A stretch of 30,540 nucleotides of DNA, from positions 1 through 30,540 of the forward strand of contig WION01000590.1 in NCBI GenBank assembly GCA_015039365.1, given 5' to 3'. The first letter of the stretch is position 1. Each line of letters starts with the position of its first letter. This document shows positions 1 through 11,708 of this stretch, piece by piece. Origin of the DNA: Amanita rubescens. Taxonomy: Eukaryota; Basidiomycota; Agaricomycetes; Agaricales; Amanitaceae. The position numbers and the translations under genes are program-made. The notes beneath the pieces were generated by a model. It saw only the letters and a program-made list of their open reading frames with translations, did not search any database and had not been told where the DNA came from.

Positions 1-424
1 AGAAAGCATCCTTTCATACGCCACTCATTCGAACAAATGCGGCGAATATCTTGGGACATTCTCTTTTTGAGTCGTTTTAATCGCGCAGAGCATCTCCACT
101 ACACCGCGGAACGTCATCAGCAAGCGAACCTCATTCGATCCATCCATTCTGGGTAAATACATTGCATGGAAGCGAGTGTTCTGGATACGCTGCTTCACAA
201 TCGTAACCACGGGTCATTTTTGTTAGGTCCAGTTCCTGAAACGTACGGTACGGCTTCACCTTGATCTGCAACGGGGTGGTTTTTTCTTTTTCCGAGTTGT
301 GAGAGAGAGGTGGCCGATGTGATGCGGCCGGCTCGTTACTTAATTGCTGGGACATTGAGCGGGTCCGAAAAGGGCAACATATGCCACAATGGTGATGTAT
401 TGGGAGTCTGGCGCCCATCTCATG
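1..424. other. No gene recognised at the left edge
   Basis: Short open frames exist on the minus strand (for example 25-210), but none has a recognisable family motif, a convincing start or a matched splice pattern. The stretch lies just beyond the left edge of the transporter tandem duplication. It could hold the end of a gene outside the window, but I see nothing that decides this. Confidence 0.4.
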
Positions 425-516
425 CAAATTCTTGTTACTACTTCCTTAGATTTGAGTGTCATAGTCATGATACTACGGTACAATGGGTTGTATAAATGTC
501 ACGAAACTTAATTATC

Positions 517-2983
517 TCAGATCATAAATCTTTGAGAAACACTTAGAACTGCAAGTCGCTCAATTAACCCAGTGCTTACCGAAATAATGGACTTTCGCTT
601 CCGAGCTCTGTAAACTGACCCTTGTGAGTTTCGTCAAGCCCTCGAGCAGCACAATCAGCTTCCTTAGCCTTGTTTATTCTCCAAAAATCCCACATGCAAA
701 ACGAGGTGAGGGTGATACTATAAAAGAATTTGTTGAATTTGTTTCTATGTCAACAAGGGGTAGGACATACACCACAGTTAACAATCCAATGCAAGTGCCA
801 TGTCCCACAAAGAAATGGGGTGGTTTGAGATATATAAAGGACGAGCAGACACTGTTAAGATCGGATTAACTGAATAAATAGGAAAGACTATCAATATCTT
901 ACCCTCCGAAATTCGCCACGGCAGAAGTAAATGCAATCGTCACCGCTTAAGCATTCTATTAGTCCTTAGGGCTAACTAAAAGGCGATGACGCACCTTTCC
1001 TGACATCACCTCCAGCAATAGAGCTAACCCAGGCCAGGAAAACCGCACAGGCAGGGAATTCTCCAGCGGCAGCAAGTATGGCACCAACATAAGCTACATC
1101 AGGCCTTGTCTGCGTGATAAGTATGGTGAACCCAACAAGCGAGACAACGGATCCCCCAATTATGAATGGACCTCGTAAATTGCATTTGTCAGAGAAATAT
1201 GCAACTGTGTCAGTGTCATCAACATTATCTGGCGGACCAATGAGGTAGACCTGCCTGAAATAGCGGCCACACATCCAATCACGTAGGGAGGAATCGAAAG
1301 AAGTTGAGAAATCGCTGCAGAGTAACCTGCGCACGATATAAGACCCGTGTTATACCAAGCACCACCCTGCTTACCCAGCGAATTAATGATTGTAGGGAGG
1401 AACAGCGCAATCGCATAGCCAGGTATCAAAAGACCAAGATAAATCACAGACAGGATATAAGGTTTGTAATCCGAAAACGCTTGCCAGACGAATTTTGCTT
1501 CGTAATGAGTGGCAAGGCCTTGTGTGTCCTCTTTCAAAGTGTTAATAACAACTTGTTTTTCATGGTGTTAAGAAGGTCGCCGTATCTGGATACTATGACA
1601 GCATGAGAACCACGAAGAACAACGACATGATCAAACTAACATCATACATCATGAAGTAGGAGAGAGTTGCCATAACAATTGTCGCTGATTATGCGTCAGC
1701 GAAAGAACGAAGACATGAAGCATGGACCTACCCAAGCCTTCGAGACAAAACTGGTTTACAACGATGTCGATAGATTGCAGAATAGTGTTGAAAGTAACGT
1801 ATACGTACTATCCATTGCCATCCGTGGAGACCACCAATGCCTTCCATGTGTTCAATCCCAAAGCTATCAAGGAGTTACAGTCCACAATGTGAAAACGAAG
1901 CTTCAACACTTACGCTAAGATACCGCTGAATGCCCCTAGGAAACAGCAAGTTGACTTGATACGATGATTTGAATCGTGGATTCACATACCTGCAGCTGTG
2001 CCGGCAGAGAAGAAAATGGCGATTCTCAAGGCTACATCTTGCCTCCTATACCACAGAGACAAATAAAATATAACCTACGCATGTCAGTGATGGCTTAGAA
2101 AGCCGCGTAATGGGAGACGCTTACACCAGGGAATAGGCCAGCTTCAGTGAAGCCAAGGAAGATTCGAGCGCTACGATTCTTACATCACGAGTTTAAAGAA
2201 CGAAAAGGACCACGAACATCAATAAGCCCTCGAACGTTTCACACAAGCTCATCAATGTCGTAACAATACCTGCGTAGATCATCAATTATTCAGGTAGACA
2301 TGTTTTAAATTGTGCCGTACCCCAAGCGATCATTATTGACGGTACTATCGAGTATGTCAGTTTAAAATGAGAGGACGTGTACAATTGAACCTACTCCAGC
2401 GTGACGGCCGAACGAGTTTCAATATAATATTTCTAGGAATCACAAAGTCAACGAACGTCACATTTGAGGCACATAATTGCATTCATACGAGGGCACTTCG
2501 ACGAGAGCATACGATATCTATGCGACATCGATTAGAGGTCGTTCAAGCACAAATAGACATAGTTTCGTACGAATAAGACGGCTGCAATCTTTAAATAGTC
2601 AGGTCGAACCGGTTCACATTCATAAATTAAACGCGTAACAATATTAAACCTGAGCCCCGTAAGATGAGCATCTCGGACCATTCCGGCAATCTTCGCATTC
2701 CCTAGATAAAAACGAGATGATGATTCCTTGCCTCGTAGCCCAAGTAAAGATGTACCAATGTTGATACGATCGCTGAGAATTGGTGAAAACAACGGAGAAC
2801 AGCGTGAGTACTCTGCTATATGCGCACTTACAGGAAGGATAAAAGAAATAGAATGGTGACGCAAGGTAAAAGATGGATGTCTAATTTTCGCAGTATCCTC
2901 TGGCGCTCTGCTTCGGAGATCTTGTTCATCATGCCTTCGCTCTGGCTAACAGCAGAAATGTCTTCCGTCTTGATAGATCCCAT
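517..2983 (-). pseudogene. ACS-family MFS transporter (allantoate/nicotinate permease-like), copy A, frameshifted
   Basis: Reading the minus strand from the ATG at 2983 gives an N-terminal cytosolic segment and then family landmarks of the anion:cation symporter branch of the major facilitator superfamily (Dal5/Tna1 type). These include DRINIG-NAKIAGMV, EVPSNI-KLVRPSRW, AWGIVTTLM, RIFLGFTEAGLFPGV, IEHMEGIGGLHGWQW, YPDTATFLT, LFLPTIINSLG, YSAAISQLLSIPPYVIG, NLRGPFIIGG and SSFIYL. They are spread over about 21 short exons with introns near 50 nt; the first exon is 2832-2983 and the stop is at 517-519. One GC-AG intron is needed after the IPPYVIG exon. The disabling lesion is at about 1563-1565: two bases present in copy B are missing after TFLT, and both shifted frames stop soon. 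Most splice sites and the rest of the frame survive, so decay is recent. An intact relative would import small organic anions or vitamins across the plasma membrane; the substrate cannot be told from sequence. Confidence 0.82.
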
Positions 2984-3050
2984 GGATGTCTATATCAAAT
3001 GCGAGCGATAAAAGTGATGCATTTTATATAACTGCTCGCTACTTGGCAGC

Positions 3051-3989
3051 CCCTTGATACATGAATTCAGACAGGTCACGGGATAAACTCGATGTGTTCA
3101 AGTACCAAATGACACCACAAGACAAGGACTCGGACCGAGTAGGATAAGTTAAAATTAACTGAGATGATGTGAAAGCGGAAATCTACGTACCAGTCAACTT
3201 TCGCATGCGAAGCCCTGCCACAAACCGATGAACGCGGCTTATTGGAATGGAAACGTTACTCAAGAAACCATCCTCGCATTGTTTCAGAATCATATTGCCC
3301 CTATTTCTGTCAGAGAAGAGATGGGGTGAGTCTAACAAACTTTGTGGCATGTGTAGATACACCAATGGAGCGTCTCGGACATTTCAGAACGGCCACGCTA
3401 CCTCCATTTGAACTCAGCTAATCCAAGAGAAGCTAGAGGTCCTAGCCTGGCTGGTTTGAGCATCGTAGATAGCATACGTCTGCCTCGATCTTTGCGCCTT
3501 GCCTTCCCAGAAAGACGTGACTGCGAGGATCGGCCTGACACGAATATGGCATCTCGAGGTGACCCATTACGATGAAATCTTTGTACACGCCGTTCAAGGG
3601 AGCTGTTCCGTTGCACTTCAAGTGTCCAATAAAGCAAATCCCAGCTTCCAATAGGCCAAGGATCACGGCCGTTCATTGCACGCCTGAGGAGCGAGCCAGC
3701 ACGTTACTCCTCCCCGTACCCCTCGCGCTACATTGCCAATGGTCCCGGAAACTGGTGTTGCATGTGTCGCTTCTGCATTAAAGCGGGGATGTTGTCGTCC
3801 AATAACTTCAACATTACCTGATTTCCGTTTGTCAGCCATGGGAATATTGGACAGGTGTCCGACTCGGACCTAGGCACCATCACAGTGAACATACACTATT
3901 ACATACCGCCCAGCAAGAAGTGCCAAATTACCGAGGATGACGATATGCGAGACCGTCGAGACGTTAGGTCTTGGCACACTCAGTTATGT
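3051..3989. other. Spacer between the transporter copies, no gene recognised
   Basis: Minus-strand frames of 60-92 codons (for example 3398-3676 and 3442-3666) are present but overlap each other. They lack a family signature I recognise and have no convincing exon chain. A short ATG-led stretch at 3839 ends at a possible GT donor after seven codons. The stretch may be a remnant of an unrelated gene caught between the duplicated units. Confidence 0.4.
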
Positions 3990-4066
3990 ACATTCTTGTT
4001 ATTACTTCCCAGCTCCAGGAGAATACGGTAAAGTGAAAAGCGGAATAAACAGGAGATTTAGTTATC

Positions 4067-6474
4067 TTAGATTGTAAACCTGAGGGAAGCTTAGAGATGG
4101 GACTTGCTCAACGAATGTGGCACGCATACCGGAACAGTGGGCTTTCGCTCCCGAGCTCTACAAAGTCGCCTTTTTGAATTTCATCAAGACCTCGAGCGGC
4201 GCAATCGATTTCCTTAGCCTTGTTTAGTCTCCGAAGGTCCCACATGAAATATAAGGTGAGAAAATACTATGGAAGAGACCGTTAAGTCCACTTCCCGATA
4301 AACGAGAAATCAGACCACAGTTGACAATCCAATGCAAATACCGTGGCCCATAAAGAAACGGGGTGGCTGCAGGTATATAAAGGATGAGCACACGCTGCCG
4401 ACGTCATATCAAACATGTTCAACTTGACAAATAGGGGAGCATCTCACCCTCCAAGATTTCCCATTGTGATAACCAAAGCAAGCGTCACTCCTTAAGGTTT
4501 CCCTTTAATCTCGTCTGATGATAAAAGAATTGATGACCCACCTTTCCTGACATCACCTCCGGCAATAGAGCCAGCCCAGGCCAACCCAATTCCAACGGTA
4601 GAGAAGTGTCCTGTAACAGCAACAATGCTACCCACATAACCTACAACTGGCTTCGTCTGGGTGATAAGTATGATGAACCCAACAAGCGAGACAACAGATC
4701 CCCCAATGACGAATGGGCCTCGCAGATTGTATTTGTCGGAGACATATGCAACTGTAGCACATTGTTGTCAAAAATGTCCCGTGGCACGACGTGATATACC
4801 TGCCTGACATGGCGAAAATACATGCGACAACGTAAGGAGGAATTGATAAAAGTTGAGCGTTTGCTGCAGAGTAACCTGCGCACACTATGAGACTCGCGTT
4901 GTGTCAAACGTCACTCTCGCTTTCCTAGAGAATTGATGATCGTAGGGAGGAAAAGCGCAATAGCATAGCCAGCTGTCGTGGAGCAAAGATGTATCATGGA
5001 CATGATATAAGACTTGTAATCTGACAACGCTTGCCAGATGAATTTTGCATCGTAATAAGTAGCGAGGCCTTGCGTGTCCTCGTTGAGCATGTTGATGATC
5101 ACTTGCTTTTCATGCGGTGTTAGAAAGGTCGCCGTATCCGGGTACTATAACAGCGTTTAGAAGGATGAAGAAAATAAGGACATGGTCAGACTAACATCAT
5201 GCATCATGAAGTAAGAGAGAGTCGCGATAACAACTCGAGGCAAAACTAGATTGCGGCGATATTAATGTAATGCAGAACAATGTGATAAAAGTGACGCACT
5301 ATCCATTGCCATCCATGGAGACCACCGATGCCTTCCATATGTTTAATTCCAAAACTATGAAAGAGTTACGGTCCACGATGTGAAAATGAAGGTTTAACAC
5401 CTACGCTAGGATACCACTAAATGCACCTAGAAAATGTCACTTAATATGATGGTTGAATTTCAGATTGACGTGCCTGCAGCTGATGCGGCGGAGAAGAAAA
5501 TGGATAGTCTCAAAGCTAGGTCTCGCCTTGTGTACCACACGGACAAATAGAATACAACCTACACATGCCAATGATAACCCGGAAAGTCGTAGAATGAAAA
5601 ACCTTACACCAGGGTATAGGCCGGGTTCAGCCAAGCCAAGGAATATTCGAGTACTACAATGTCGCTTATATATCACCCTTCTGAAGAGAAATATAGATAC
5701 GAACATTAATAACCCCTCAAACGTTTTACACAAGCCCATCAGCGTCATGACAATACCTGAGTAGATCATCAGAATTTAGGTAGGCATACTTCGAATCATA
5801 TCCTACCCCAAGCGATCATGATTGACGGTACTATATCAAGTATGTGAGTTCAGGAAAAAAGATACACGTACAAACCTACTCCAACGTGACGGCCTGACAA
5901 GTTTCATAATGATGTTCCTAGAAAACCTCAAGTCAACAAATGCCACAATTGTCGCAATACTGTGCTCGTACAAGGGGACTTCTGCAAGAGCATATGGTAT
6001 CTGCGAGACAATCATTACAGATTATTAAACCTCAAATAGAGATGGCTTCGTACGAAGAAAACGGCTGCAACCTTTATTTAAATAGTCAGGCCAAACCTGG
6101 CGTACTTCTAAATTGAACACATACAATATTAAACCTAAGACCCGTAAGATGAGCATCCTGAACCATCCCGGCTATCTTCGCATTCCCTAGAATAAACGAA
6201 ATTAGGATTCCCTGTTTCATAACTAAACGTTAGGATGTACCAATATTGAGACGATCACTTTGGATTGTCAGAGAGCGGTGTGAATACTTTGCTATATGTT
6301 CACTTACAGGTAGGATAAAAGATACAAGATGGTAACGCAAGGTGAAAGCTTGATGTCTATTTTTCGCAGTATCCGCCGGCGCTCTGCTTCAGGTATCTTG
6401 TTCACCAAGCTTTCGCTTTGGATAACAGCATTTTCAGAGATGTCGCCCGCCTTGAAAGAATCTTCGGATGCCAT
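4067..6474 (-). pseudogene. ACS-family MFS transporter, copy B, deletion and lost splice donor
   Basis: This is the second copy of the transporter, with the same exon order as copy A: ATG at 6474, stop at 4067-4069. The first exon encodes a charged N terminus followed by the start of the first membrane helix. Motifs are often closer to the family than in copy A, such as IPYALAEVP, MTLMGLCKTFEGLL, LRGPFVIGG and FIYLQPPRFFMGHG. It has at least two lesions absent from copy A. At about 5227-5236 roughly 60 nt are missing, removing one whole intron plus about 13 coding bases around EGLATI and shifting the frame. At 4923-4924 the donor after LFLPTIINSLG reads GA where copy A has GT. The two copies therefore died independently. 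The TFLTPHEKQ exon broken in copy A is intact here. Confidence 0.82.
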
Positions 6475-6539
6475 GAATATCTAGAGGGAGCGAAAAGGGC
6501 GGTGCATGTTATATAACTGCTAGCTGCTCGGCAGCGCCT

Positions 6540-7311
6540 GAAGAATGTTGGTATTTAAACCAGTTAGGGAATAATTTTTAAATCCACTAAGGAAGTTCCG
6601 CTAACCTCGTTAGCTCTCCTTTGGATGGAAGATGCAGAAGCCTTTGGTTCGGATTGGAAGGTTGTCTTGGCCTGTTTCTGCCAGCGACCGTAAGCCTGAT
6701 CAACACTGAATTCAACTATACATTCTGGTTTCGCAACAAACTCGGGTGCGTGACTTACGGGGTAGTCCTAAACTCGTGCAGCGCCGTCTCCCATAATAGA
6801 TAATTGAACAAAGTTTGTCTTTAGCATGCTGTACGTGATTCGAGAGCCGAAAATACAGCCATGGGGAGCGAGTAACGACTCAATGAATTTCCCGTTGGGT
6901 GTGTAATAGCGCTTAAGGGTCAAATAGATCCATCCCAGTTTTCCGAATTCCAATCCCATGGCTGGTAGACGTGAAAGTTAGTGTCGCGGGCGGGTGAGTA
7001 GATAACGAAGAAACCGGCAAGTGCCAAATATTAAAGCCCACCCGAAAATAGCGTGACACTGCCGTGACCGTGGAGCCTGGCGTGCAGTTGGACGTTCAAG
7101 TTGGCTCCCCATTCTCTGCGCAATACCTATGCCCTCGCGACTACCATGAACGCACCAGAATACCATAGGGCATGCTCAAATATCTAACAGAAGTGTTCAG
7201 ATGAGACCGGGCATCAGCCATTTCATTTCAATCATCGACCACTTATCGATCGCCGTCTCGTTTCTGCATTCTGCGGATATCGATGATCACGCGATTATCA
7301 CCATCACCTCC
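6540..7311. other. Gene-poor stretch upstream of the pyrophosphatase gene
   Basis: Only short frames are seen: an ATG-led 63-codon frame on the minus strand (6768-6959), a 62-codon frame (6978-7166) and a plus-strand frame (6621-6803). None has a recognisable domain. The right end must carry the pyrophosphatase promoter; pyrimidine-rich DNA precedes its ATG, but no clear TATA box is visible. Confidence 0.4.
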
Positions 7312-8514
7312 ATGACTCCTCGTACGTCTCCTCCTACCTCTTCCAATCCTATTCTTACATTTCCCTCCCAGAATACACAACCCGTCGCATCGGGTCTCCC
7401 AACACTCTCGGTGCGCTCTAACCTTCTCTGCCTCGCCATCCTCTCACCTGTACCATAGAACACCGCGTCTACATCGAACAGAACGGCTCCGTGGTCTCAC
7501 CCTTCCATGACATCCCCCTCTTTGCAGACCAGAGTAATGGCATCCTCAACATGGTTGTTGAGATTCCGCGTTGGACCAACGCCAAGATGGAAACATCCAA
7601 GGATGAATTCTTCAACCCTATCAAGCAGGACACAAAGAAGGGCAAGCTGCGCTTCGTCCGCAACTGTTTCCCCTACAAGGGCTACATCTGGAACTACGGT
7701 GCGTTCCCCCAGGTAAGCTACATAGGCATCTCGCTCTTGATCACATTGATTTCCACGTGTACGCTCAGACTTGGGAAGATCCCTCTGCGACTCACCCGGA
7801 GACTAACGCGGGGGGCGACAACGATCCACTTGACGTCTGCGAAATTGGCGAGTCGGTTGGTTACGTCGGTCAAGTCAAGCAGGTCAAGGTCCTCGGTATT
7901 ATAGCGCTCCTAGACGAGGGCGAGACGGATTGGAAAGTCATCGTCATCGATGTATCGGATCCCATCGCTAGCAAGGTGAACGACATTGACGATGTCGAGA
8001 CGTACTTCCCTGGCTTGCTCAAGGCCACTTGCGAGTGGTTCAGGTAAGAGTCATCGTCCATCTGCCAGATAGAACGACGAACTGAATTGTATACCTTAGG
8101 ATCTACAAGATTCCCGATGGCAAGCCCGAGAACAAGTTTGCTTTCTCCGGCGAAGCCAAGAACAAGAAGTACGCGGCTGGCATCATCCACGAATGTCATG
8201 AAGCATGGCGAGGCCTCATCAGCGGCGAGACGCCCAACTCCAGTATCTCCCTGTGAGCTATTTGAATATCATTTTTTTAAATTTAAATGTCCTCATTGCG
8301 TGCCAGTTCTAACGTCACCGTCGAGGGGTCTCCCGACATCATCAGAACGAACGATCCGCGATACGCCGAGCTTCCTCCTAACTCGCCGAAGCATCCTGAA
8401 CCGATCAACCCCGCAAGTAAGGCAAACAAACATTGTCCTGTTGAAACCATTGCTAATATTAATGCATACACAGTATCAAAATGGTTCTACATTTCAGCTG
8501 GACATGGAGTATAA
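7312..8514 (+). CDS. IPP1: Inorganic pyrophosphatase, family I (soluble)
   Basis: Hydrolyses pyrophosphate to two phosphates in the cytosol, pulling biosynthetic reactions forward; the enzyme is a Mg2+-dependent homodimer in fungi. Seven exons (7312-7321, 7372-7410, 7459-7712, 7769-8043, 8100-8252, 8307-8416, 8474-8514) join in frame to 293 residues, against 287 in yeast. The ten-base first exon and the second exon give [17 protein letters not shown], matching the family N terminus, and this fixes the start. Other landmarks are [43 protein letters not shown], the signature DNDPLDV with metal ligands D118, D120 and D123, then [10 protein letters not shown] (D150, D155) and KYFPGLL-like ETYFPGLL. 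The last exon ends in ISKWFYIS. All introns are 48-57 nt with GT..AG ends. The gene appears complete and unbroken. Confidence 0.97.
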
Positions 8515-9320
8515 TCCCAGAAAAAACTTAATGCACGTGTACCACCTCGTTCCATGTCTCGAAATGCAAATCATTGACTTTTGCGAATCTACATGATTGT
8601 GTTCGGAGAAGCATTAATGAGTTCTTTCACTTCGACGTTCCATCCGGTACAGGTGGTGCCAAATATCCAATTTCATCCCTACCCGCCGTGGGCGAGTTTG
8701 GAACTTAGTTTTTTTTTTTCCCCTGGTTTGCCTTGCATTATAGATTTCCGCGCACTCATCCACAACCAAGAAAAGCATCAACTCCGGCGTATGCGTCAGA
8801 TCATCCAATCGGACGCCATGTGAAATATGGTTCGGGAACAAGTCCCGAATGCGAGAGTACAGACGAGCACCATAGTTCGAACAACATATATCTTCTCAGC
8901 CCGTTTGATCCCTGCTGATCCCCGTCACTTTTAAAACACTCTAAATTGCGATGAGCAGGAGCTCTTACAATGACAACCGGACGGTCCGGACCATTACCCC
9001 ATTTAGCTACATTACTTAAAATAAATAAATAAAATAAACTCGGAGTCGATCAATTAGTCGCTAAAAACAATCGCCTTCTTCCGACCCGAGCTCGTCAAAG
9101 TTCAAACCGCTCTACATCCAAAACAAAAGTCCCTTTAGTAACACAAAAAGTCAAGATGCCGACATCGATAACCTGAACCCAAAATGCGCAGCCAACGTCT
9201 ACCCCTAGTCCAATTTACGACAACGGGGCGTCTAAGCATATGCATAAACTATATGCATCCCCCTGTACGATTGTTGCCCTTCCCTCCCAACGAGGTGTGT
9301 GCTTTATCACAACCTTCTGC
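8515..9320. other. Convergent intergenic region
   Basis: Lies between the 3' ends of the pyrophosphatase (plus) and the PY-motif protein gene (minus), so it should hold both 3' untranslated regions. A T run near 8708-8720, an AATAAATAAATAAAATAAA stretch near 9020 and a 10-bp palindrome GGTCCGGACC at 8983-8992 are visible. No coding signal is convincing. Confidence 0.5.
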
Positions 9321-9865
9321 TTACGCACTTGGAGGGTACGCGAAACATGGTTTCCGAACGTCGAGACACTCTTCGTCATAGCTTGGTGGTCTATGCTGTA
9401 GGGCAACGACGTTCGCGGGTACGATAGTAGATTCGGGACCAACAGAGGGTGGTGGTGGTACTTGCGCCATTTCAGGACAAGTCAAAACTATAAGAGACGG
9501 TAGTAGTGAGCAAGTTTGGTTGGCAGTAACTATGTTGGACAATTACCTGATGGTTGCTCTGGTAGCGGTTCTCGGGTATATACAGGTGGTGGATCAGCAA
9601 TGCTTTCTAAAAGAAACCATAGAGTCCGTCGTCGTTTGGAGCGAAAGGTGTACCACCTACCATTTCGACGAACAGAGCCAGATTCGAGTTGATTTGGAGT
9701 GTTGGGAGATTGCTGCGGGTGTTTGTTTTTTTCGTCTTCCTTGTTATAAGTGCGAATGGCTATGCATGCCATAAAGAACGTGAAAAGGATGGAGACGATG
9801 GCAATAATAATGAGGTAGTAATGAACGTGATGTTGCCCTGGCGGATTGGATGCTCCTGACTCCAT
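9321..9865 (-). CDS. Small single-pass membrane protein with two PY motifs
   Basis: Two exons, 9547-9865 and 9321-9487, join across a 59-nt GT..AG intron in phase 1 to give 161 residues. The start is the first ATG of the frame, at 9865. Residues 1-16 are short and polar, and residues 17-37 form one strongly hydrophobic helix (LIIIAIVSILFTFFMACIAI). The remainder is a basic, then proline-rich tail. The tail carries PPVY at 93-96 and PPSY followed by acidic residues at 140-143. PPxY motifs bind the WW domains of Rsp5/Nedd4-type ubiquitin ligases. Small membrane proteins with such tails (yeast Rcr1/Rcr2 style) act as ligase adaptors or sorted cargo; applying that here is inference from architecture, not proven homology. 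Basic residues next to the helix (RRNGRWYTFRSKRRR) fit a cytosolic tail. Confidence 0.72.
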
Positions 9866-11708
9866 GGTACGGTTGTGTACGGGAGAGACTGGGCCTTCGG
9901 ACAAACGACAAGCTTTTATTAGTAATATAAATAGTAAGTGCCGTAACTATGAAAGTGGCCATATGTATTTTGATTAGCATCGCTGTGACGTGCATCATGC
10001 CATCAGGACCGGGTGCTGAGCGCAATTAATCTTGGCAAGATTTTAGTTGTAAGTAGCACTACTTACTGTGCGCCAGATTGTCAGTGTGCTGTTCTTAGCT
10101 CGAGGACAGAGGTACGTAAAGCTATTATCAGACAGACGGGAGTCGAGCCTCGGAGTCGTTCGAGAACAGGTTATATTTAGCTTAGCTTCTTGAACCCCTG
10201 TTTATGTAAGAAGGAAAATGCAACATCAGCTCCACCGCTTTCGTTTCAAGGCAGGACATGTGTTAATGATTTCTCTGCTGGCAGGCCCATAACGAATAAA
10301 AAGGTCGCACTTTGTGCTTCGCCGTTTCGTCAATTACAGCTGATTCTTCATTTTTTATATTAGGGAAAAGGAAAGCAGGTGGCAAGGATTCGTGCCTGAA
10401 GGCAAGCATGCGCAACAATTTCATGCGCAAAGATCCACCGCGGCTAAGGAGGTAAGAGGGACCGGTCATCTTTCCGCCGAAAACATATTGCTCACTGAGC
10501 CAGTCGTGCCACAGAAACCTGCCGGTGTATTGGAAGGCGACACGATTCCTGATACGGGACCTTGAACCTGTCAACTGACGGTTCGCAAAAAATGGGATAC
10601 GAACGGCCGACGCGACACTCCTCTCAAGCTTCGCGATCTCTCCACCTGACAACCGATGCTTCGACTCAAGAAGGTCTTGTACAGTCTGGTTGGAATCGAT
10701 TGTAATAGATCGTACCATATCGGGATCAGGTTCATACGAAGCATATGGATTGGGACAAGCACAACTTGGACGTTTGAACAATCGTTGACAGCGTTCCTAA
10801 TTAAGTCCATGGATATCCGATTCCAGTTGAATGAATCTCTTGTCAGCAACACAGATACTGTCATGGGCACGCCTCCGTGATCCCTTTCCGCCCGAAGATC
10901 TCCGCCTGTCCTCTTCAAATCGTCTATGACGTTGTCAAGGTGAAAACCAACTCCTGTAACCACGGTTAGCCTCCCCTTGTTTCCACACGTTCAATAAACC
11001 ACGTCCTTTCAATGTTGCGATTCGTCCGAGCATTCCTGACCCGGCGAGCATACATATGACGGCTTTCCACTGTTGGTTAGCAATCTCAGTAATCGACGAC
11101 GTAGTCGGGGAATCATGAACTTTTGAACGGCTGCTTAAAGAACTTAGTTTCAAGCTTAGTGACATCGCCCCCCAAGGCACTGCATAAAAGATGAGAACGA
11201 CGCGATAGCCGCCTCGGTTGTTATCTCTGACAGCCTGACGGCGTTTCATGAGGTTATCGCTTAACATTTAATCATGTCAGCTTCATTTGGATCCAAAACT
11301 AAAGCATCAATGGGTATGCAGAGCGATGATAGTGATGGCTCAAGTCCTATATGGTCAACATCGCCGTTCTAAAGCTCATGAATCAAGGATTAAATATCTG
11401 ATCGCTCAGCCTGGTTCGTTCGGGCCTTGAATCGAATATCAACCGCCGATGATGGTGGCGCACGCCTATCTGAATATGCCGACACCGACACCGGACAGTC
11501 AGGTCACAGGCTAGTTAGCGTCACTATTTCGCTTCTTGTTTGAAGGACAACCGTAACGCTCCGACTGACTTTGGCACTACCATGGCGATTCTTGATGCGA
11601 TCATACCAAGCACTACTATACCAACCATCAGGTCGTGATCCTGTAACTTCCGTCTCTTATCCAGCTTATAGCTATGGTATTTTCGCAACATGCTTCGCAG
11701 CACACACA
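9866..11708. other. Long stretch with only unassigned frames
   Basis: Overlapping minus-strand frames at 10263-10781, 10571-10963 and 10935-11267 (the last begins with ATG) occupy the middle. I find no consistent splice chain and no recognisable motif, and the first two have no ATG at their left ends. They may be pieces of a decayed gene. The flanks hold the upstream regions of the PY-motif gene and of the aspartic protease remnant. Confidence 0.4.

Larger units (their letters stand above)
425..6535. repeat. Direct tandem duplication of a transporter gene unit (about 425-3050 and 3990-6535)
   Basis: Two diverged direct copies of a roughly 2.6 kb unit are separated by about 0.94 kb of unrelated DNA. 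Landmarks in the same order include the start codons (2983 and 6474), the TFLT-HEKQ exon (about 1570 and 5115), the SSFIYL exon (about 840 and 4385) and the stop codons (517 and 4067). The offset is 3491 bp at the 5' end and 3550 bp at the 3' end, so small indels have accumulated. Introns sit at the same places in both copies, so the duplication arose at the DNA level and not by retroposition. Many differences are CG versus CA or TG exchanges, in both directions. Confidence 0.85.

Noticed and set aside
131..427. 98-codon minus-strand frame at the left edge
   Set aside because: Its composition and lack of motifs look random, and another frame overlaps it on the same strand.
9001..9045. AT-rich AATAAATAAATAAAATAAA tract as a possible origin or special element
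   Set aside because: Better explained as low-complexity 3' flanking DNA with polyadenylation-like signals between convergent genes.
10263..11267. Three overlapping minus-strand frames as a possible gene
   Set aside because: Two lack an ATG, they cannot be joined by credible splice sites, and no motif is recognisable.
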